The position numbers and the translations under genes were made by a program. From the NCBI GenBank assembly GCA_030065985.1, contig JASJCM010000014.1:1-64000 (forward strand): DNA of 64,000 nt, given 5' to 3'. The notes below the pieces were generated by a model. It was not told where the DNA came from, made no database searches, and worked only from the letters and a program-made list of their open reading frames with translations. The stretch is from Woeseiaceae bacterium. GTDB taxonomy: Bacteria > Pseudomonadota > Gammaproteobacteria > Steroidobacterales > Woeseiaceae. Shown here piece after piece: positions 19,439 to 32,148 of the stretch (the first letter of the stretch is position 1; every line of letters begins with the position of its first letter).

Positions 19439-20638
19439 GTGAACAACAGGTTGCGAGCACTGGCGGTCATCGCCGCGACGTCGTTACTTGGCGCTTGCGG
19501 CCTGTTCGGCAAAGATGACGAGGAGCTGAAGCCGGCCGAACTCGTCGACTTCGAGCCGACCGTCAAGATCAAGCGAGTATGGGATGCTCGACTCGGCGGC
19601 GAGTCGGAGTTCATGCTCGTCGCCTTGCAGCCGGCAGGCGACGGCAATCGTATTTACGCGGCGAGCCAGGACGGCAAGGTGTCGGCATTCGACCCGGAGT
19701 CGGGCAAGCAGATATGGCGTATCGATCTCGACCTCGAGCTGTCTGCCGGTCCCGGCGTCGGCGAAGGCCGTCTCGTGGTGCTCGGCAAGGACGGCACGGC
19801 GATCGTGCTCGATGCCGCGAGTGGCGAAGAACAGTGGCGAGTCGACATAGCGGCTGAGTCGCTGGCAAGCCCGCTGATTCGTGGCGAGACAGTGGTCGTG
19901 CAAACTATCGACAATCGACTTCAGGCGCTGTCGCTGTTTGACGGCCGCGCGCGCTGGTCGCTGCAGCAAACAGCTCCGGCACTGTCTGTTCGCGGTTCGG
20001 CAACGCCCGTGCTTGTCGGCACGACCGTGATCTCTGGTTTCGACAACGGCCGCCTGGTCGCTGCGGAACTTGACACCGGCACCGTCGTCTGGGAGTCACT
20101 GATCTCCCCGCCGTCTGGCCGTTCGGATCTGGATCGGCTTGCGGACATCGACGGTGCGATTGCCGTCGTTGGGCAGGACGTCTATGTATCCGGGTACCAG
20201 GGACGCACCGCAGCACTGGCATCCGAATCCGGGCAGGTACTGTGGTACCGCGACATTTCCTCGCTCACGGGAATCGCGGCGAGCTGGAACTCGATTTACA
20301 CCGTCCGTGAGGATGGCGAGATTGTTGCGCTGACGCGTCGTAACGGCGCCGAGGAATGGCGCAATGCTTCGCTGCTGCGGCGCGAACCGACGCTGGCAGT
20401 ACCTTTCAATACGACCATCGTCGCCGGCGATTTCGAGGGATACCTGCACTTCTTTAGCAACATCGACGGCGAAGCCGTCGCGCGGGTGCGTCACAGCAAC
20501 GCGGCGATCACCAGCGACCCCGTGGTCATTGCGAATCAGCTCTACGTGCAAAGCGACAATGGCACGCTTGCGGCTTATACCGTGGTTGACGATCGTCCCA
20601 GGCGCAGCGCCCCCGACATCGCCGAAGACGGTTCCTGA
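19439..20638 (+). CDS. bamB: Outer membrane assembly lipoprotein BamB
   Basis: BamB is a lipoprotein of the BAM complex that inserts beta-barrel proteins in the outer membrane. The 399-residue product (GTG start) has a lipobox LGAC (cysteine 20). Repeated PQQ-like beta-propeller blades follow, such as IYAASQDGKVSAFDPESGKQIW and VVLGKDGTAIVLDAASGEEQW. It sits 3 bp after yfgM and 25 bp before der. Confidence 0.95.
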   Translation: MNNRLRALAVIAATSLLGACGLFGKDDEELKPAELVDFEPTVKIKRVWDARLGGESEFMLVALQPAGDGNRIYAASQDGKVSAFDPESGKQIWRIDLDLELSAGPGVGEGRLVVLGKDGTAIVLDAASGEEQWRVDIAAESLASPLIRGETVVVQTIDNRLQALSLFDGRARWSLQQTAPALSVRGSATPVLVGTTVISGFDNGRLVAAELDTGTVVWESLISPPSGRSDLDRLADIDGAIAVVGQDVYVSGYQGRTAALASESGQVLWYRDISSLTGIAASWNSIYTVREDGEIVALTRRNGAEEWRNASLLRREPTLAVPFNTTIVAGDFEGYLHFFSNIDGEAVARVRHSNAAITSDPVVIANQLYVQSDNGTLAAYTVVDDRPRRSAPDIAEDGS

Positions 20639-20663
20639 GCGACTGCGCTGAAGGTGTTATCCC

Positions 20664-22052
20664 GTGCTCCCTGTCATTGCCCTGGTTGGCCGTCCTAACG
20701 TAGGCAAGTCGACGCTGTTCAATCGTCTGACGCGCTCACGGGATGCGCTTGTTGCCGATTACCCCGGGCTGACACGCGATCGCAAGTACGGCTTCGGCAA
20801 GCTCGGCCCTGTTCCCTATATCGTCATTGATACGGGCGGCGTTGCCGGCGGCGAGGAAGGCATCGACGAGGCGATGGCCGAGCAAACCGTCAAGGCTCTG
20901 CAGGAGGCCGACGTCGCGATCATCATGGTCGACGGGCGCAGTGGCATCACGGCCGCTGACGAACACGTTGCGGAGCTCGCGCGTCGTCATGCGAGGAAGA
21001 CCTGGCTGGCCGTGAACAAGGCTGAGGGCCTGGAGTCCACGACAGCCAATGCTGATTTCTACGGACTCGGACTCGGCGAACCCATTGCGGTCTCGGCCGC
21101 CCACGGCGATCGCATCGCGGCGCTGATGGACGGCGTTCTCGGCGACTTCGAGCCTGACGAAGCTGCGCCCGATGCCGATGATGACCACGAACTGCGAATT
21201 GCCATTGTCGGTCGGCCCAACGTTGGAAAATCCACACTGGCGAATCGCCTGCTGGGCGAGGATCGCCTGGTGGTCTACGACATGCCAGGCACGACGCGCG
21301 ACACGGTCGAGGTGCCGTTCGAACGCAGCGATCGCAAATACATGCTGATCGATACGGCGGGTATTCGACGCAAAGCGCGCGTCAATGAAGCGATCGAGAA
21401 GTTCAGCATCATCAAGGCGCTGCAGGCGATCGAACGTGCGCATGTCGTGATCGCCGTGCTTGATGCGCAGGAGGGCGTGACCGAACAGGATGTGAGTCTG
21501 CTCGGGCTCGTCCTGGAACGTGGTCGTGCGCTCGTTGTTGTGACAAACAAGTGGGACGGACTGTCGGCGGAAAAACGCAAGCAAGTTCGTGACGATCTTG
21601 ATCGTCGATTACCGTTCCTGGATTTTGCCGAACGGATCACAATTTCAGCGCTGCACGGTACTGCTGTCGGCGATCTGCTGCCTGCCGTCGAACGTGCTTA
21701 CAAAGCTGCGACGCGTGACATGCCAACGACAGATCTGACCAACGAACTCGAAGCGGCGGTCATGGCACATCCGCCGCCCCTCGTGCGCGGCCGCCGTATT
21801 CGTTTGCGCTATGCGCACCAGGGTGGGCGAAATCCGCCGGTCATCGTGATCCATGGCAACCAGACCGAGCGCCTCCCCGAGGCGTATCGACGTTATCTCA
21901 TCAATCGGTTTCGCAAGGCTTTCAAGCTGAAAGGCACGCCAGTGCGCCTGAGTTTCAAAACCAGTGACAACCCGTACAAAGGCCGGCGCAACAAGCTGAC
22001 GCCGCGCCAGGAACGCAAGCGCGCGCGGCTGATGAAGCGCGTCAAGAAGTAG
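20664..22052 (+). CDS. der: Ribosome-assembly GTPase Der (EngA)
   Basis: Der is an essential GTPase with tandem G domains needed for maturation of the 50S subunit. The 462-residue product (GTG start) has [14 protein letters not shown] near residue 8 and a second [14 protein letters not shown] near residue 183. [13 protein letters not shown] lies in switch II of domain 2, and NKWD is present. A KH-like C-terminal domain ends in a basic tail ([19 protein letters not shown]). Confidence 0.97.
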   Translation: MLPVIALVGRPNVGKSTLFNRLTRSRDALVADYPGLTRDRKYGFGKLGPVPYIVIDTGGVAGGEEGIDEAMAEQTVKALQEADVAIIMVDGRSGITAADEHVAELARRHARKTWLAVNKAEGLESTTANADFYGLGLGEPIAVSAAHGDRIAALMDGVLGDFEPDEAAPDADDDHELRIAIVGRPNVGKSTLANRLLGEDRLVVYDMPGTTRDTVEVPFERSDRKYMLIDTAGIRRKARVNEAIEKFSIIKALQAIERAHVVIAVLDAQEGVTEQDVSLLGLVLERGRALVVVTNKWDGLSAEKRKQVRDDLDRRLPFLDFAERITISALHGTAVGDLLPAVERAYKAATRDMPTTDLTNELEAAVMAHPPPLVRGRRIRLRYAHQGGRNPPVIVIHGNQTERLPEAYRRYLINRFRKAFKLKGTPVRLSFKTSDNPYKGRRNKLTPRQERKRARLMKRVKK

Positions 22053-22084
22053 CGCGGGCTATACTGGGACGTCGAGGAGGGCAC

Positions 22085-23179
22085 ATGACAGCGGCGAGAA
22101 AACTTGTGACCTATGAGGGGCAGTTCCGCATGCACCGTGCGGGCTATCTCGAATCGCCGTCGCTTGCCTACGAGACCTGGGGCACGCTAAACGAAGCGCG
22201 CGACAACGCTATCCTGATCTTCACCGGTCTGTCGCCATCGGCGCATGCGACGTCGTGCGCGGAAGACCCGACGCCGGGCTGGTGGGAAGAGATGATCGGC
22301 AAGGAATTGCCGATCGACACCGACCGCTACTTCGTCATCTGTGTAAATTCGCTCGGCAGCTGCTTTGGCTCTACCGGCCCTGCGTCCATCAATCCGGAGA
22401 CCGGGAAGCGTTATCGCCTGTCCTTTCCGGTGCTGCACCTTGAAGACGTCGCTGAGTCGGCCTGGTACGTCGTGCAGCACCTTGGCGTAGACGTACTGCA
22501 TACGGTCGTTGGCTGTTCGATGGGCGGCATGACCGGGCTTGCGTTCTGTGTGCGGCATCCTGACAACGTGCGCAATTTCCTTTCGGTGTCGTCCGCGGCC
22601 CGCGCGCTGCCGTTTTCCATCGCAGTGCGTTCGCTGCAGCGCGAAATGATCCGCTCGGATCCCAAGTGGAAGAAGGGCGAGTACGACGTCGGCGATCCGC
22701 CGATCACGGGCCAACGGCTTGCGCGCAAGCTCGGCATGATCACGTATCGCTCGGCCGAGGAGTGGAAGATACGCTTCGGTCGCGAACGGTCTACGTCGCA
22801 TGCGCGAATCGAGGACCAGTTCGTCGCCGAATTCGCGGTGGAGTCTTACCTCGAGAATCACGGGCAAAAATTTACGGGCGCATTCGACCCGAACTGCTAC
22901 CTGTACCTGTCGCATGCGTCGGACCTGTTCGATCTCGCCGAGTATGGCGGATCACTCGAATGCGGCTTCCGGAGACTGCAGCTCGAACGGGCCCTCGTAA
23001 TTGGCGTGCGCACCGACATCCTGTTCCCGCCGGAACAGCAGCGCGAGCTGGCCGAGGGCATTTCCGGTGTGTGCCCGGACACCCAGCTGGTCGAGCTGGA
23101 CTGCATTCGCGGACACGATTCGTTCCTGGTTGATATGGACGCGTTCCGCCCCGTCATTTGGGACTTTTTAAAGGCCTGA
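22085..23179 (+). CDS. metX: MetX-family homoserine/serine O-acyltransferase
   Basis: An alpha/beta-hydrolase acyltransferase. The 364-residue product has the nucleophile S145 in VGCSMGGMTG and the rest of the triad in GVRTDILFP (Asp, about 313) and RGHDSFLVD (His, about 347). The family makes O-acetylhomoserine for methionine, but proteins of this type in Xanthomonadales have been shown to succinylate serine for cysteine synthesis. I cannot decide the substrate from sequence alone. GAGGAGG precedes the ATG. No methionine genes are adjacent; der is upstream, 32 bp away. Confidence 0.85.
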   Translation: MTAARKLVTYEGQFRMHRAGYLESPSLAYETWGTLNEARDNAILIFTGLSPSAHATSCAEDPTPGWWEEMIGKELPIDTDRYFVICVNSLGSCFGSTGPASINPETGKRYRLSFPVLHLEDVAESAWYVVQHLGVDVLHTVVGCSMGGMTGLAFCVRHPDNVRNFLSVSSAARALPFSIAVRSLQREMIRSDPKWKKGEYDVGDPPITGQRLARKLGMITYRSAEEWKIRFGRERSTSHARIEDQFVAEFAVESYLENHGQKFTGAFDPNCYLYLSHASDLFDLAEYGGSLECGFRRLQLERALVIGVRTDILFPPEQQRELAEGISGVCPDTQLVELDCIRGHDSFLVDMDAFRPVIWDFLKA

Positions 23180-23238
23180 ATCCGATCTAAAGCTGCCCAC
23201 GGCGTGGCCGATAACCTTGACTGAAGGTCTGGTTATCG

Positions 23239-25233
23239 ATGACGGATTCATTTTTCACAATACGCCTGTTTCTCGACTGGCACGATTCGGTGCAGTGGTT
23301 CTCCTTCGGGCTGCTGGGCGCGCTGCTGGTGCTGGCGACGCTCCAGTTCGTGCGCTCCAGGCGCACGGCTGCTGGTCTCAGGTGGTTTGGCGGCAAGAGC
23401 CTGGGCACGTCGATTGGCGTTGGCGCTGTCCTGCTGGGCCTTATTCCTATCGTGGCACTGGTCGTATTGATGACCGAGCGATCCGCATACATGCGCCACG
23501 ATCGTATGGAAACGCGCATCGAGGAAATGGCCACAGCCGTTGCCCATTCGGTCGAACGTTTCGTCGACAAGCATGTATCGGGAATGACGTCCGCCGCCTC
23601 GTCGATAAACGCATCAGGCGACTTCAGTGCGACATCGATCCAGGAATCCCTGCTGCTGTACCACGAGATCTACGGCGACTTTTTGACGATGCTGGGCACC
23701 GATGCAAAGGGCGACATTATTGCAGCAAGTTCGCGTCTCGATGGCGTGCTGGCGCCGTTCGACCAGCTGTCGGGGCTTAGTGTCGCCGACAGGGAGTACT
23801 TCAAGGCACCAATGACGAACGGCTTTCCGTTCGTCTCCCAGGCATTCCGGGGGCGCGGATTTGGCGCGGACCCGATCGTCGCGATCAGCGCATCGCTGCG
23901 AGAACAGGGGGGTACTCGCGTTGGCATCGTCGAGGGCTCATTGAACCTGAGCGCTTTTGACGAAATCGACCGTGAGCACCCGCATATCGATGGAGCCAAT
24001 CTCATCATCCTCGACAACGACGACGAGGTCATCTACGCCAGCCCCGAGGCCAAGCTCGTGTTCCTTGAAGACCTGAGTGGCGATGCGCTGGTTATTTCGG
24101 CAGAAGGCCTTCGCCAGGGCGTGGCCTTCGACTACGATGACCAGTCGCTGGATCGTAACCGCAACCACATGGCTGCATATGCGACGACTGCTCTCGGCTG
24201 GAGAGTCTTCGTTCGTGTGCCGACCGACCCGATTGCCCAGCAGATGCTTGGCGACTACAAGGTTGGCCTGCTGCTGTTGTCTGTTACAGCGGCTATTTCA
24301 TTGCTCATGGCAAGCGCACTCACGCGTCGCTTCAGTACGGCGCTTGGTCAGGTCAACGACGCGATCGACGGGCTGTCCGTTGACGGCAGTGACACGTCGG
24401 TTCGACTGCCACAAGACATGCCGACCGAATTTGAGCCGGTTTTTGCGCACATGCAGGATCGTGCGGCCAGGCTCCGGGGCGCTTACAAGCGCCTCAGCAA
24501 CTCGATCGAAACTGGCGAAAAACTGCGCAAGGAACTGACTCAGGCCATTGCGCTCAAGGACGTCGAGATCGCGGAGCGCACTGCCGAACTCGAGAAAGCA
24601 AATGAAGAGCTCAGTTCACAGAGCAAGCGCGACCCGCTGACAAAGATCGCGAACCGCCGCGAATTCGAGGCGTTCGAGAATCGCATCTGGAATCTCGGCG
24701 CGCGGGAAAAAATGCCGGTTGCAGTTGTCCTGATCGACATCGATCACTTCAAGGCATACAACGACACGCTCGGCCATCAGGCTGGCGACACCTGCCTGAA
24801 ACTGGTCGCCAAGGCGCTCGAAGGTTCTGCTAATCGCCCGCTCGACCTCGTGGCGCGTTACGGCGGTGAGGAATTTGTGGCCGTGCTTGGCGGTGCCGCC
24901 GTTGCAGACGCTCTGATTGTCGCCGAGAACATGCGTCACGCCGTGCTGGATCTTGGGATGGTTCATCCAAAGACTGACGAAGGTCTGGTGTCGGTGAGTA
25001 TCGGCGCTGCCTCGGTCGTGCCGACGCATGACGAAGAAGCGACGTCATTGGTCAAGGCCGCCGACGATGCGCTGTACCGGGCCAAGGCCTCGGGCCGCAA
25101 CTGCGTCGTATTTCGACGTGAGGACGATTTCGTCATCTATGATCCCGACGAGCACAGCCTCGAATCGACCAACATCATCAAGATGCTCGCCGGCGACCGG
25201 CATCGTAAAACGAAGGGTCCGCCGCGCGGCTAG
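23239..25233 (+). CDS. Membrane-bound diguanylate cyclase with periplasmic sensor
   Basis: This makes cyclic di-GMP in response to an external signal. The 664-residue protein has membrane segments at about 19-39 and 55-76. A periplasmic sensor of dCache type spans about 80-335 (LSVADREYFKAPMTNGFPFVSQ is typical). A third membrane segment lies at about 345-367, followed by a HAMP-like linker (about 367-430) and a coiled coil (about 445-490). The C-terminal GGDEF domain has the active motif ARYGGEEFVAVL and the inhibitory site RPLD exactly five residues upstream, so feedback inhibition is expected. It converges with the M23 peptidase gene, the two stop codons overlapping by 4 bp. Confidence 0.9.
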   Translation: MTDSFFTIRLFLDWHDSVQWFSFGLLGALLVLATLQFVRSRRTAAGLRWFGGKSLGTSIGVGAVLLGLIPIVALVVLMTERSAYMRHDRMETRIEEMATAVAHSVERFVDKHVSGMTSAASSINASGDFSATSIQESLLLYHEIYGDFLTMLGTDAKGDIIAASSRLDGVLAPFDQLSGLSVADREYFKAPMTNGFPFVSQAFRGRGFGADPIVAISASLREQGGTRVGIVEGSLNLSAFDEIDREHPHIDGANLIILDNDDEVIYASPEAKLVFLEDLSGDALVISAEGLRQGVAFDYDDQSLDRNRNHMAAYATTALGWRVFVRVPTDPIAQQMLGDYKVGLLLLSVTAAISLLMASALTRRFSTALGQVNDAIDGLSVDGSDTSVRLPQDMPTEFEPVFAHMQDRAARLRGAYKRLSNSIETGEKLRKELTQAIALKDVEIAERTAELEKANEELSSQSKRDPLTKIANRREFEAFENRIWNLGAREKMPVAVVLIDIDHFKAYNDTLGHQAGDTCLKLVAKALEGSANRPLDLVARYGGEEFVAVLGGAAVADALIVAENMRHAVLDLGMVHPKTDEGLVSVSIGAASVVPTHDEEATSLVKAADDALYRAKASGRNCVVFRREDDFVIYDPDEHSLESTNIIKMLAGDRHRKTKGPPRG

Positions 25234-26023
25234 TCGGCAATCAGGATCGCCGGATCGACCGCGGTCCCGTTCAGGTAGGTTCCGAAATGCAGGTGTGGTC
25301 CGGTTACACGCCCCGTTGCACCGACAAGTCCAATCGCATCGCCAGCGCTGACCGTCTGGCCATCTTCGACGCCTATCGCGCTCAGGTGACAGTACATCGT
25401 CACAAAGCCCTGGCCATGGTCAATGATGACGGTGTTGCCATTGAAGAAGAAGTCCCCGATGACCGCGACGATGCCATCCAGCGGCGCCGCGATCGGCGTA
25501 CCCGTTCCGGCGGCGATATCCATGCCCTTGTGAGGCGAGCGCGGCTGATCGTTGAAGAAGCGCCGCAGGCCGAAACTGGAGCTGCGCCGTCCATCAACCG
25601 GCGCAATGAGTTCAATGCCGGCCACAGGAACGTCACGGAAACTATTCAGCGCCGAATCGAGGATTTTGCGCTCCCGGACGATGCGGTCCAGCTGCGCCTG
25701 GTCCGGCGTGACGTAGCTCTGGTTCGTCACAGTCAGCCGCTGCTCGGCATAGGCGTGCTCGCTGATCGCAATACTCACTTCATCACTGCCGACGGCAACG
25801 GTCAGTTCACCAGGCGTCGTGTCCAGCGGAACGCCGACGACGGCCTTCCACCGATCGTGTTCCTGCAGCAGGAGCACCGGCTTGCCGTCGTAGGCCACGT
25901 CCGGAGCCGCCACTTCGAGAGAACCCACATCGATGACGGCGATCCCGCCCGGCCGTGGCGAGTGTTCGGGTGCGGCAAACGCATTGCTCGCCAGTGCACA
26001 GGCCGCCAGCAGCAGTATTCGAT

Positions 26024-26027
<4 letters not shown>
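25230..26027 (-). CDS. M23 family peptidoglycan endopeptidase
   Basis: A secreted LytM-type zinc peptidase that probably cuts peptidoglycan crosslinks. The 265-residue product has a signal peptide (1-18, ending NAFAAP). An N-terminal beta domain (about 25-130) precedes the M23 core (about 150-260), with the zinc ligands in SPHKGMDIAAG (HxxxD) and GPHLHFG (HxH). All metal residues are present, so it should be active rather than an EnvC-type activator. It overlaps xseA by four bases (ATGA) and is co-transcribed with it. Confidence 0.9.
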
Positions 26028-28923
<2,896 letters not shown>

Positions 28924-28924
<1 letters not shown>

Positions 28925-30489
28925 TGTCCGTCGATATCCATGCCAACAAGCTGCTGATCATCGATTTCGGCAGCCAGTACACCCAGTTGATCGCGCGGCG
29001 CGTCCGTGAAGTCGGCGTTTATTCCGAGATTCATCCGTGGGACATGACGGACGATGATATTCGTGCATTCGCTCCCGACGGCATCATTCTTTCCGGCGGT
29101 CCCGAGTCGGTCAACCTCGACGACCCACCGCGGGCGCCGCAGGCTGTCTTCGAGCTCGGCGTGCCGGTCCTCGGTATTTGTTACGGCATGCAGACCATGG
29201 CGGCGCAGCTTGGTGGCAAGGTCGAGGCATCTTCGCATCGCGAGTTCGGCTATGCCGAGATCGAACCGATCGAGTGCCGCCTGCTGCATAGCCTCAGTGA
29301 CGAAGCCAGTCACGCCATGCTCAAGGTCTGGATGAGTCACGGTGATCGCGTCGAGGCGATTCCGCCGGGGTTTGTTGCGACGGCCTCGAGTGCCAACTCA
29401 CCGCTCGCGGCGATGGAAGACGTCGACCGGAACTTCTTTGGCGTGCAGTTCCATCCAGAGGTCACGCACACGCTGCAGGGCCTCAAGATCCTGCGCCGGT
29501 TTGTGCACGAGATCTGCGGCTGCGCGGGGGACTGGACCCCGGGCAACATCGTTGCGGACGGCATCGAGCAGGTTCGCAAGCAGGTCGGTGATGGCAAAGT
29601 CCTGCTCGGTCTTTCGGGCGGGGTTGATTCGTCGGTCGTTGCCGCGCTGCTGCACGAGGCGATTGGCGACCAGCTGGTCTGTGTATTCGTTGATCACGGC
29701 CTGCTAAGGCACAACGAAGGCGACCAGGTTATGGAGACGTTCGCCGAGCATATGCACATCAATGTGATTCGGGTGAACGCCGCCGACCGTTTCTTCGCGG
29801 CGCTCGAAGGCGTCTCTGATCCGGAAGAAAAGCGCAAGATCATCGGTCGCCTGTTCATCGAGGTCTTCGATGAGGAGGCGCACAAACTTGAAGGCATTGA
29901 CTGGCTGGCGCAAGGGACGATCTACCCTGACGTCATCGAGTCGGCTGGCGGGAAGACGGGCAAGGCGCACGTGATCAAATCCCATCACAACGTTGGTGGC
30001 TTACCCGAGAAGATGCGCATGAAACTCGTTGAACCGCTGCGCGAGCTGTTCAAGGACGAAGTGCGCAAGATCGGGCTCGAACTCGGTCTGCCGCGCGAGA
30101 TGGTCTATCGCCATCCTTTCCCGGGCCCCGGCCTGGGTGTCCGTATTCTCGGTGAAGTTAAACCCGAGTATGCGAAGTTGCTGCAGCTCGCCGATGACAT
30201 TTTCATCGAGGAACTGCACGCGCAAAAACTCTACGACGAGACGAGCCAGGCGTTTGCTGTCTTCCTGCCGGTCAAGTCTGTCGGTGTCATGGGCGATGGA
30301 CGTCGCTACGACTATGTGGTTGCCCTGCGCGCCGTTGAGACGATCGACTTCATGACGGCACGCTGGGCACGGCTGCCCTACGAGTTTCTCGAACACGTCA
30401 GCTTGCGCATCATTAACGAAGTTGACGGCATTTCCCGCGTAACCTACGACATTTCCGGCAAACCGCCCGCGACCATCGAGTGGGAGTAG
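28924..30489 (+). CDS. guaA: GMP synthase (glutamine-hydrolysing)
   Basis: GuaA aminates XMP to GMP. The 521-residue product has an N-terminal class I glutaminase domain (nucleophile in [10 protein letters not shown], about residue 85; FHPEVTHT later), the ATP-pyrophosphatase P-loop LSGGVDSSV near 235, and the dimerisation domain ending [15 protein letters not shown]. It is in the guaB-guaA operon. Confidence 0.97.
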
Positions 30490-30505
30490 GGCGGCTCGTC
30501 AACGC

Positions 30506-30964
30506 ATGAGCTGGTCACCCGAAGACACTGAACACATGCACGCCGCACTTGGTGCGGCGCGACAGGCCGAGGCGGCCGGCGAAGTACCGGTTGGCGCCGT
30601 GGTCGTGGCAGGCGGCAAGATTGTCGCCGATGGTCACAACATTTCTGTTAGCGATGCCGACCCTAGCGGACATGCCGAAGTCGTGGCGTTGCGCGCCGCA
30701 GCCAACGCGCTCGGCAACCATCGTCTCAACGACGCGACCCTCTATGTCACGCTCGAGCCCTGTGTTATGTGCGTCGGCGCCATGGCGCATGCGCGCATCT
30801 CGAGGGTTGTATTCGGCGCCTACGATATGAAAGCCGGCGCACTGGGCAGCGTCGAGGACCTGTCTATGTCCAGGGCTCTGAATCATCGATTCGAGGTCAA
30901 CGGCGGTGTTCTGGCAGACGAGTGCGGCGAACTTCTGAGGGCGTTCTTTGAGGCTCGCCGATGA
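30506..30964 (+). CDS. tadA: tRNA-specific adenosine deaminase TadA
   Basis: TadA converts A34 to inosine in tRNA-Arg(ACG). The 152-residue product has the zinc motif HAE (in SGHAEVVAL) and PCVMC (in LEPCVMCVGAMAHARI), plus VFGAYDMKAGALGS, a family block. It is 16 bp after guaA, the same order as in pseudomonads. Confidence 0.95.
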   Translation: MSWSPEDTEHMHAALGAARQAEAAGEVPVGAVVVAGGKIVADGHNISVSDADPSGHAEVVALRAAANALGNHRLNDATLYVTLEPCVMCVGAMAHARISRVVFGAYDMKAGALGSVEDLSMSRALNHRFEVNGGVLADECGELLRAFFEARR

Positions 30965-30985
30965 TCAGGAAACAGCGAGGTGCGC

Positions 30986-32146
30986 ATGAAACTGGTAATG
31001 ACTGTTGGGTGTATCGCCCTTTTCTTATTGGTCGCATGTAGCGATGCGCCCGATCCGGAAGACACTGTGACCGGCGCTGTCGCGCCCGACGCCGGCGTTG
31101 CGCCGCCCGCGGCTCGCGACGGGGTCGTCGAGGACAGGTTTGCAATTCTTGCCCTGTCGTGTGTGCACCGGGAATACCCGAACAAGATCGCACACGTTCT
31201 GACCGGCGACGCTGACGCCCGTCCGCCGAGGGAACTGACGCCGGCGTTCTATGGTTGTTTTGACTGGCATTCGTCAGTGCACGGTCACTGGCTGCTCGTG
31301 CGGATACTGCGCATGGACCCGGACACCCCGTTTCGCGCAGCTATCGTCGATGCGCTCGATGTTTCGTTTACGGCGGACAATATAGCCGCAGAGGTCGTGT
31401 ACTACACGGGGCCGGACCGCAGCTCTTTCGAGCGGCCCTACGGTATCGCCTGGTTTTTGCAACTCGTCGCCGAACTGCACGAAAGCGACGACCCGAAGCT
31501 ACGTGCCTGGCGGCAGATCCTTGCGCCGCTCGAACGCGAGATTGTGTCGCGCATCCAGGCTTGGTTGCCGAATCTTGCGTACCCGATTCGCCTCGGCACG
31601 CACAATCAGTCGGCGTTTGCGTTCGGGCTGATGCTGGACTATGCGCGCACCGTTGGCGACGCAGATCTCGAGCAGGCGCTTGAGGAAAAAACGCTGGCGT
31701 TTCATCGCAATGACGTAGATTGCCCGCTGGACTACGAGCCTTCGGGTGAAGACTTCCTGTCGCCTTGCCTGATGGAGGCGGACCTGATGCGCCGTGTGCT
31801 CAATGAAACAGAATTCGCTGCGTGGCTCGGGGCCTTTCTGCCGGGCATCCCGTTGGACGGCAGCAACGACTGGCTCGCGCCTGGCGTCGTGCTCGACGCC
31901 AAGGATGGCAAGCTCGTGCACCTTGACGGCGTGAACCTGTCACGCGCCTGGGCGCTTGAGGGTATCGCGTCGGGCCTGCCCGCCGGGGATCCAAGGGAAG
32001 CAGCGCTGATGGCTTCGGCAGCACTGCATCGCGAAACCGGTATCGCGGCCGTGTCCGACGAACACTATTCCGGCAGCCATTGGCTGGGTAGCTTTGCAAC
32101 CTATCTCGTGACGCAGCGCGGCGTGACCGGCCCGGGTCGGGAGTAG
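30986..32146 (+). CDS. DUF2891-like lipoprotein
   Basis: The 386-residue protein has a lipoprotein signal (lipobox LVAC, about residue 18), a short proline/alanine-rich linker and a helical domain. The domain carries CFDWHSSVHGHWLLVRIL, GTHNQSAFAFGLMLDYAR and the tryptophan-rich HYSGSHWLGSFATYLVT. These blocks match my memory of the DUF2891 family, whose biochemical role is unknown. Histidine and tryptophan content and the all-alpha look suggest an (alpha/alpha) toroid, but this is inference. GAGG precedes the ATG at 30986. It lies between tadA and the convergent mltF, where pseudomonads have no such gene. Confidence 0.7.
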   Translation: MKLVMTVGCIALFLLVACSDAPDPEDTVTGAVAPDAGVAPPAARDGVVEDRFAILALSCVHREYPNKIAHVLTGDADARPPRELTPAFYGCFDWHSSVHGHWLLVRILRMDPDTPFRAAIVDALDVSFTADNIAAEVVYYTGPDRSSFERPYGIAWFLQLVAELHESDDPKLRAWRQILAPLEREIVSRIQAWLPNLAYPIRLGTHNQSAFAFGLMLDYARTVGDADLEQALEEKTLAFHRNDVDCPLDYEPSGEDFLSPCLMEADLMRRVLNETEFAAWLGAFLPGIPLDGSNDWLAPGVVLDAKDGKLVHLDGVNLSRAWALEGIASGLPAGDPREAALMASAALHRETGIAAVSDEHYSGSHWLGSFATYLVTQRGVTGPGRE

Positions 32147-32148
32147 CG

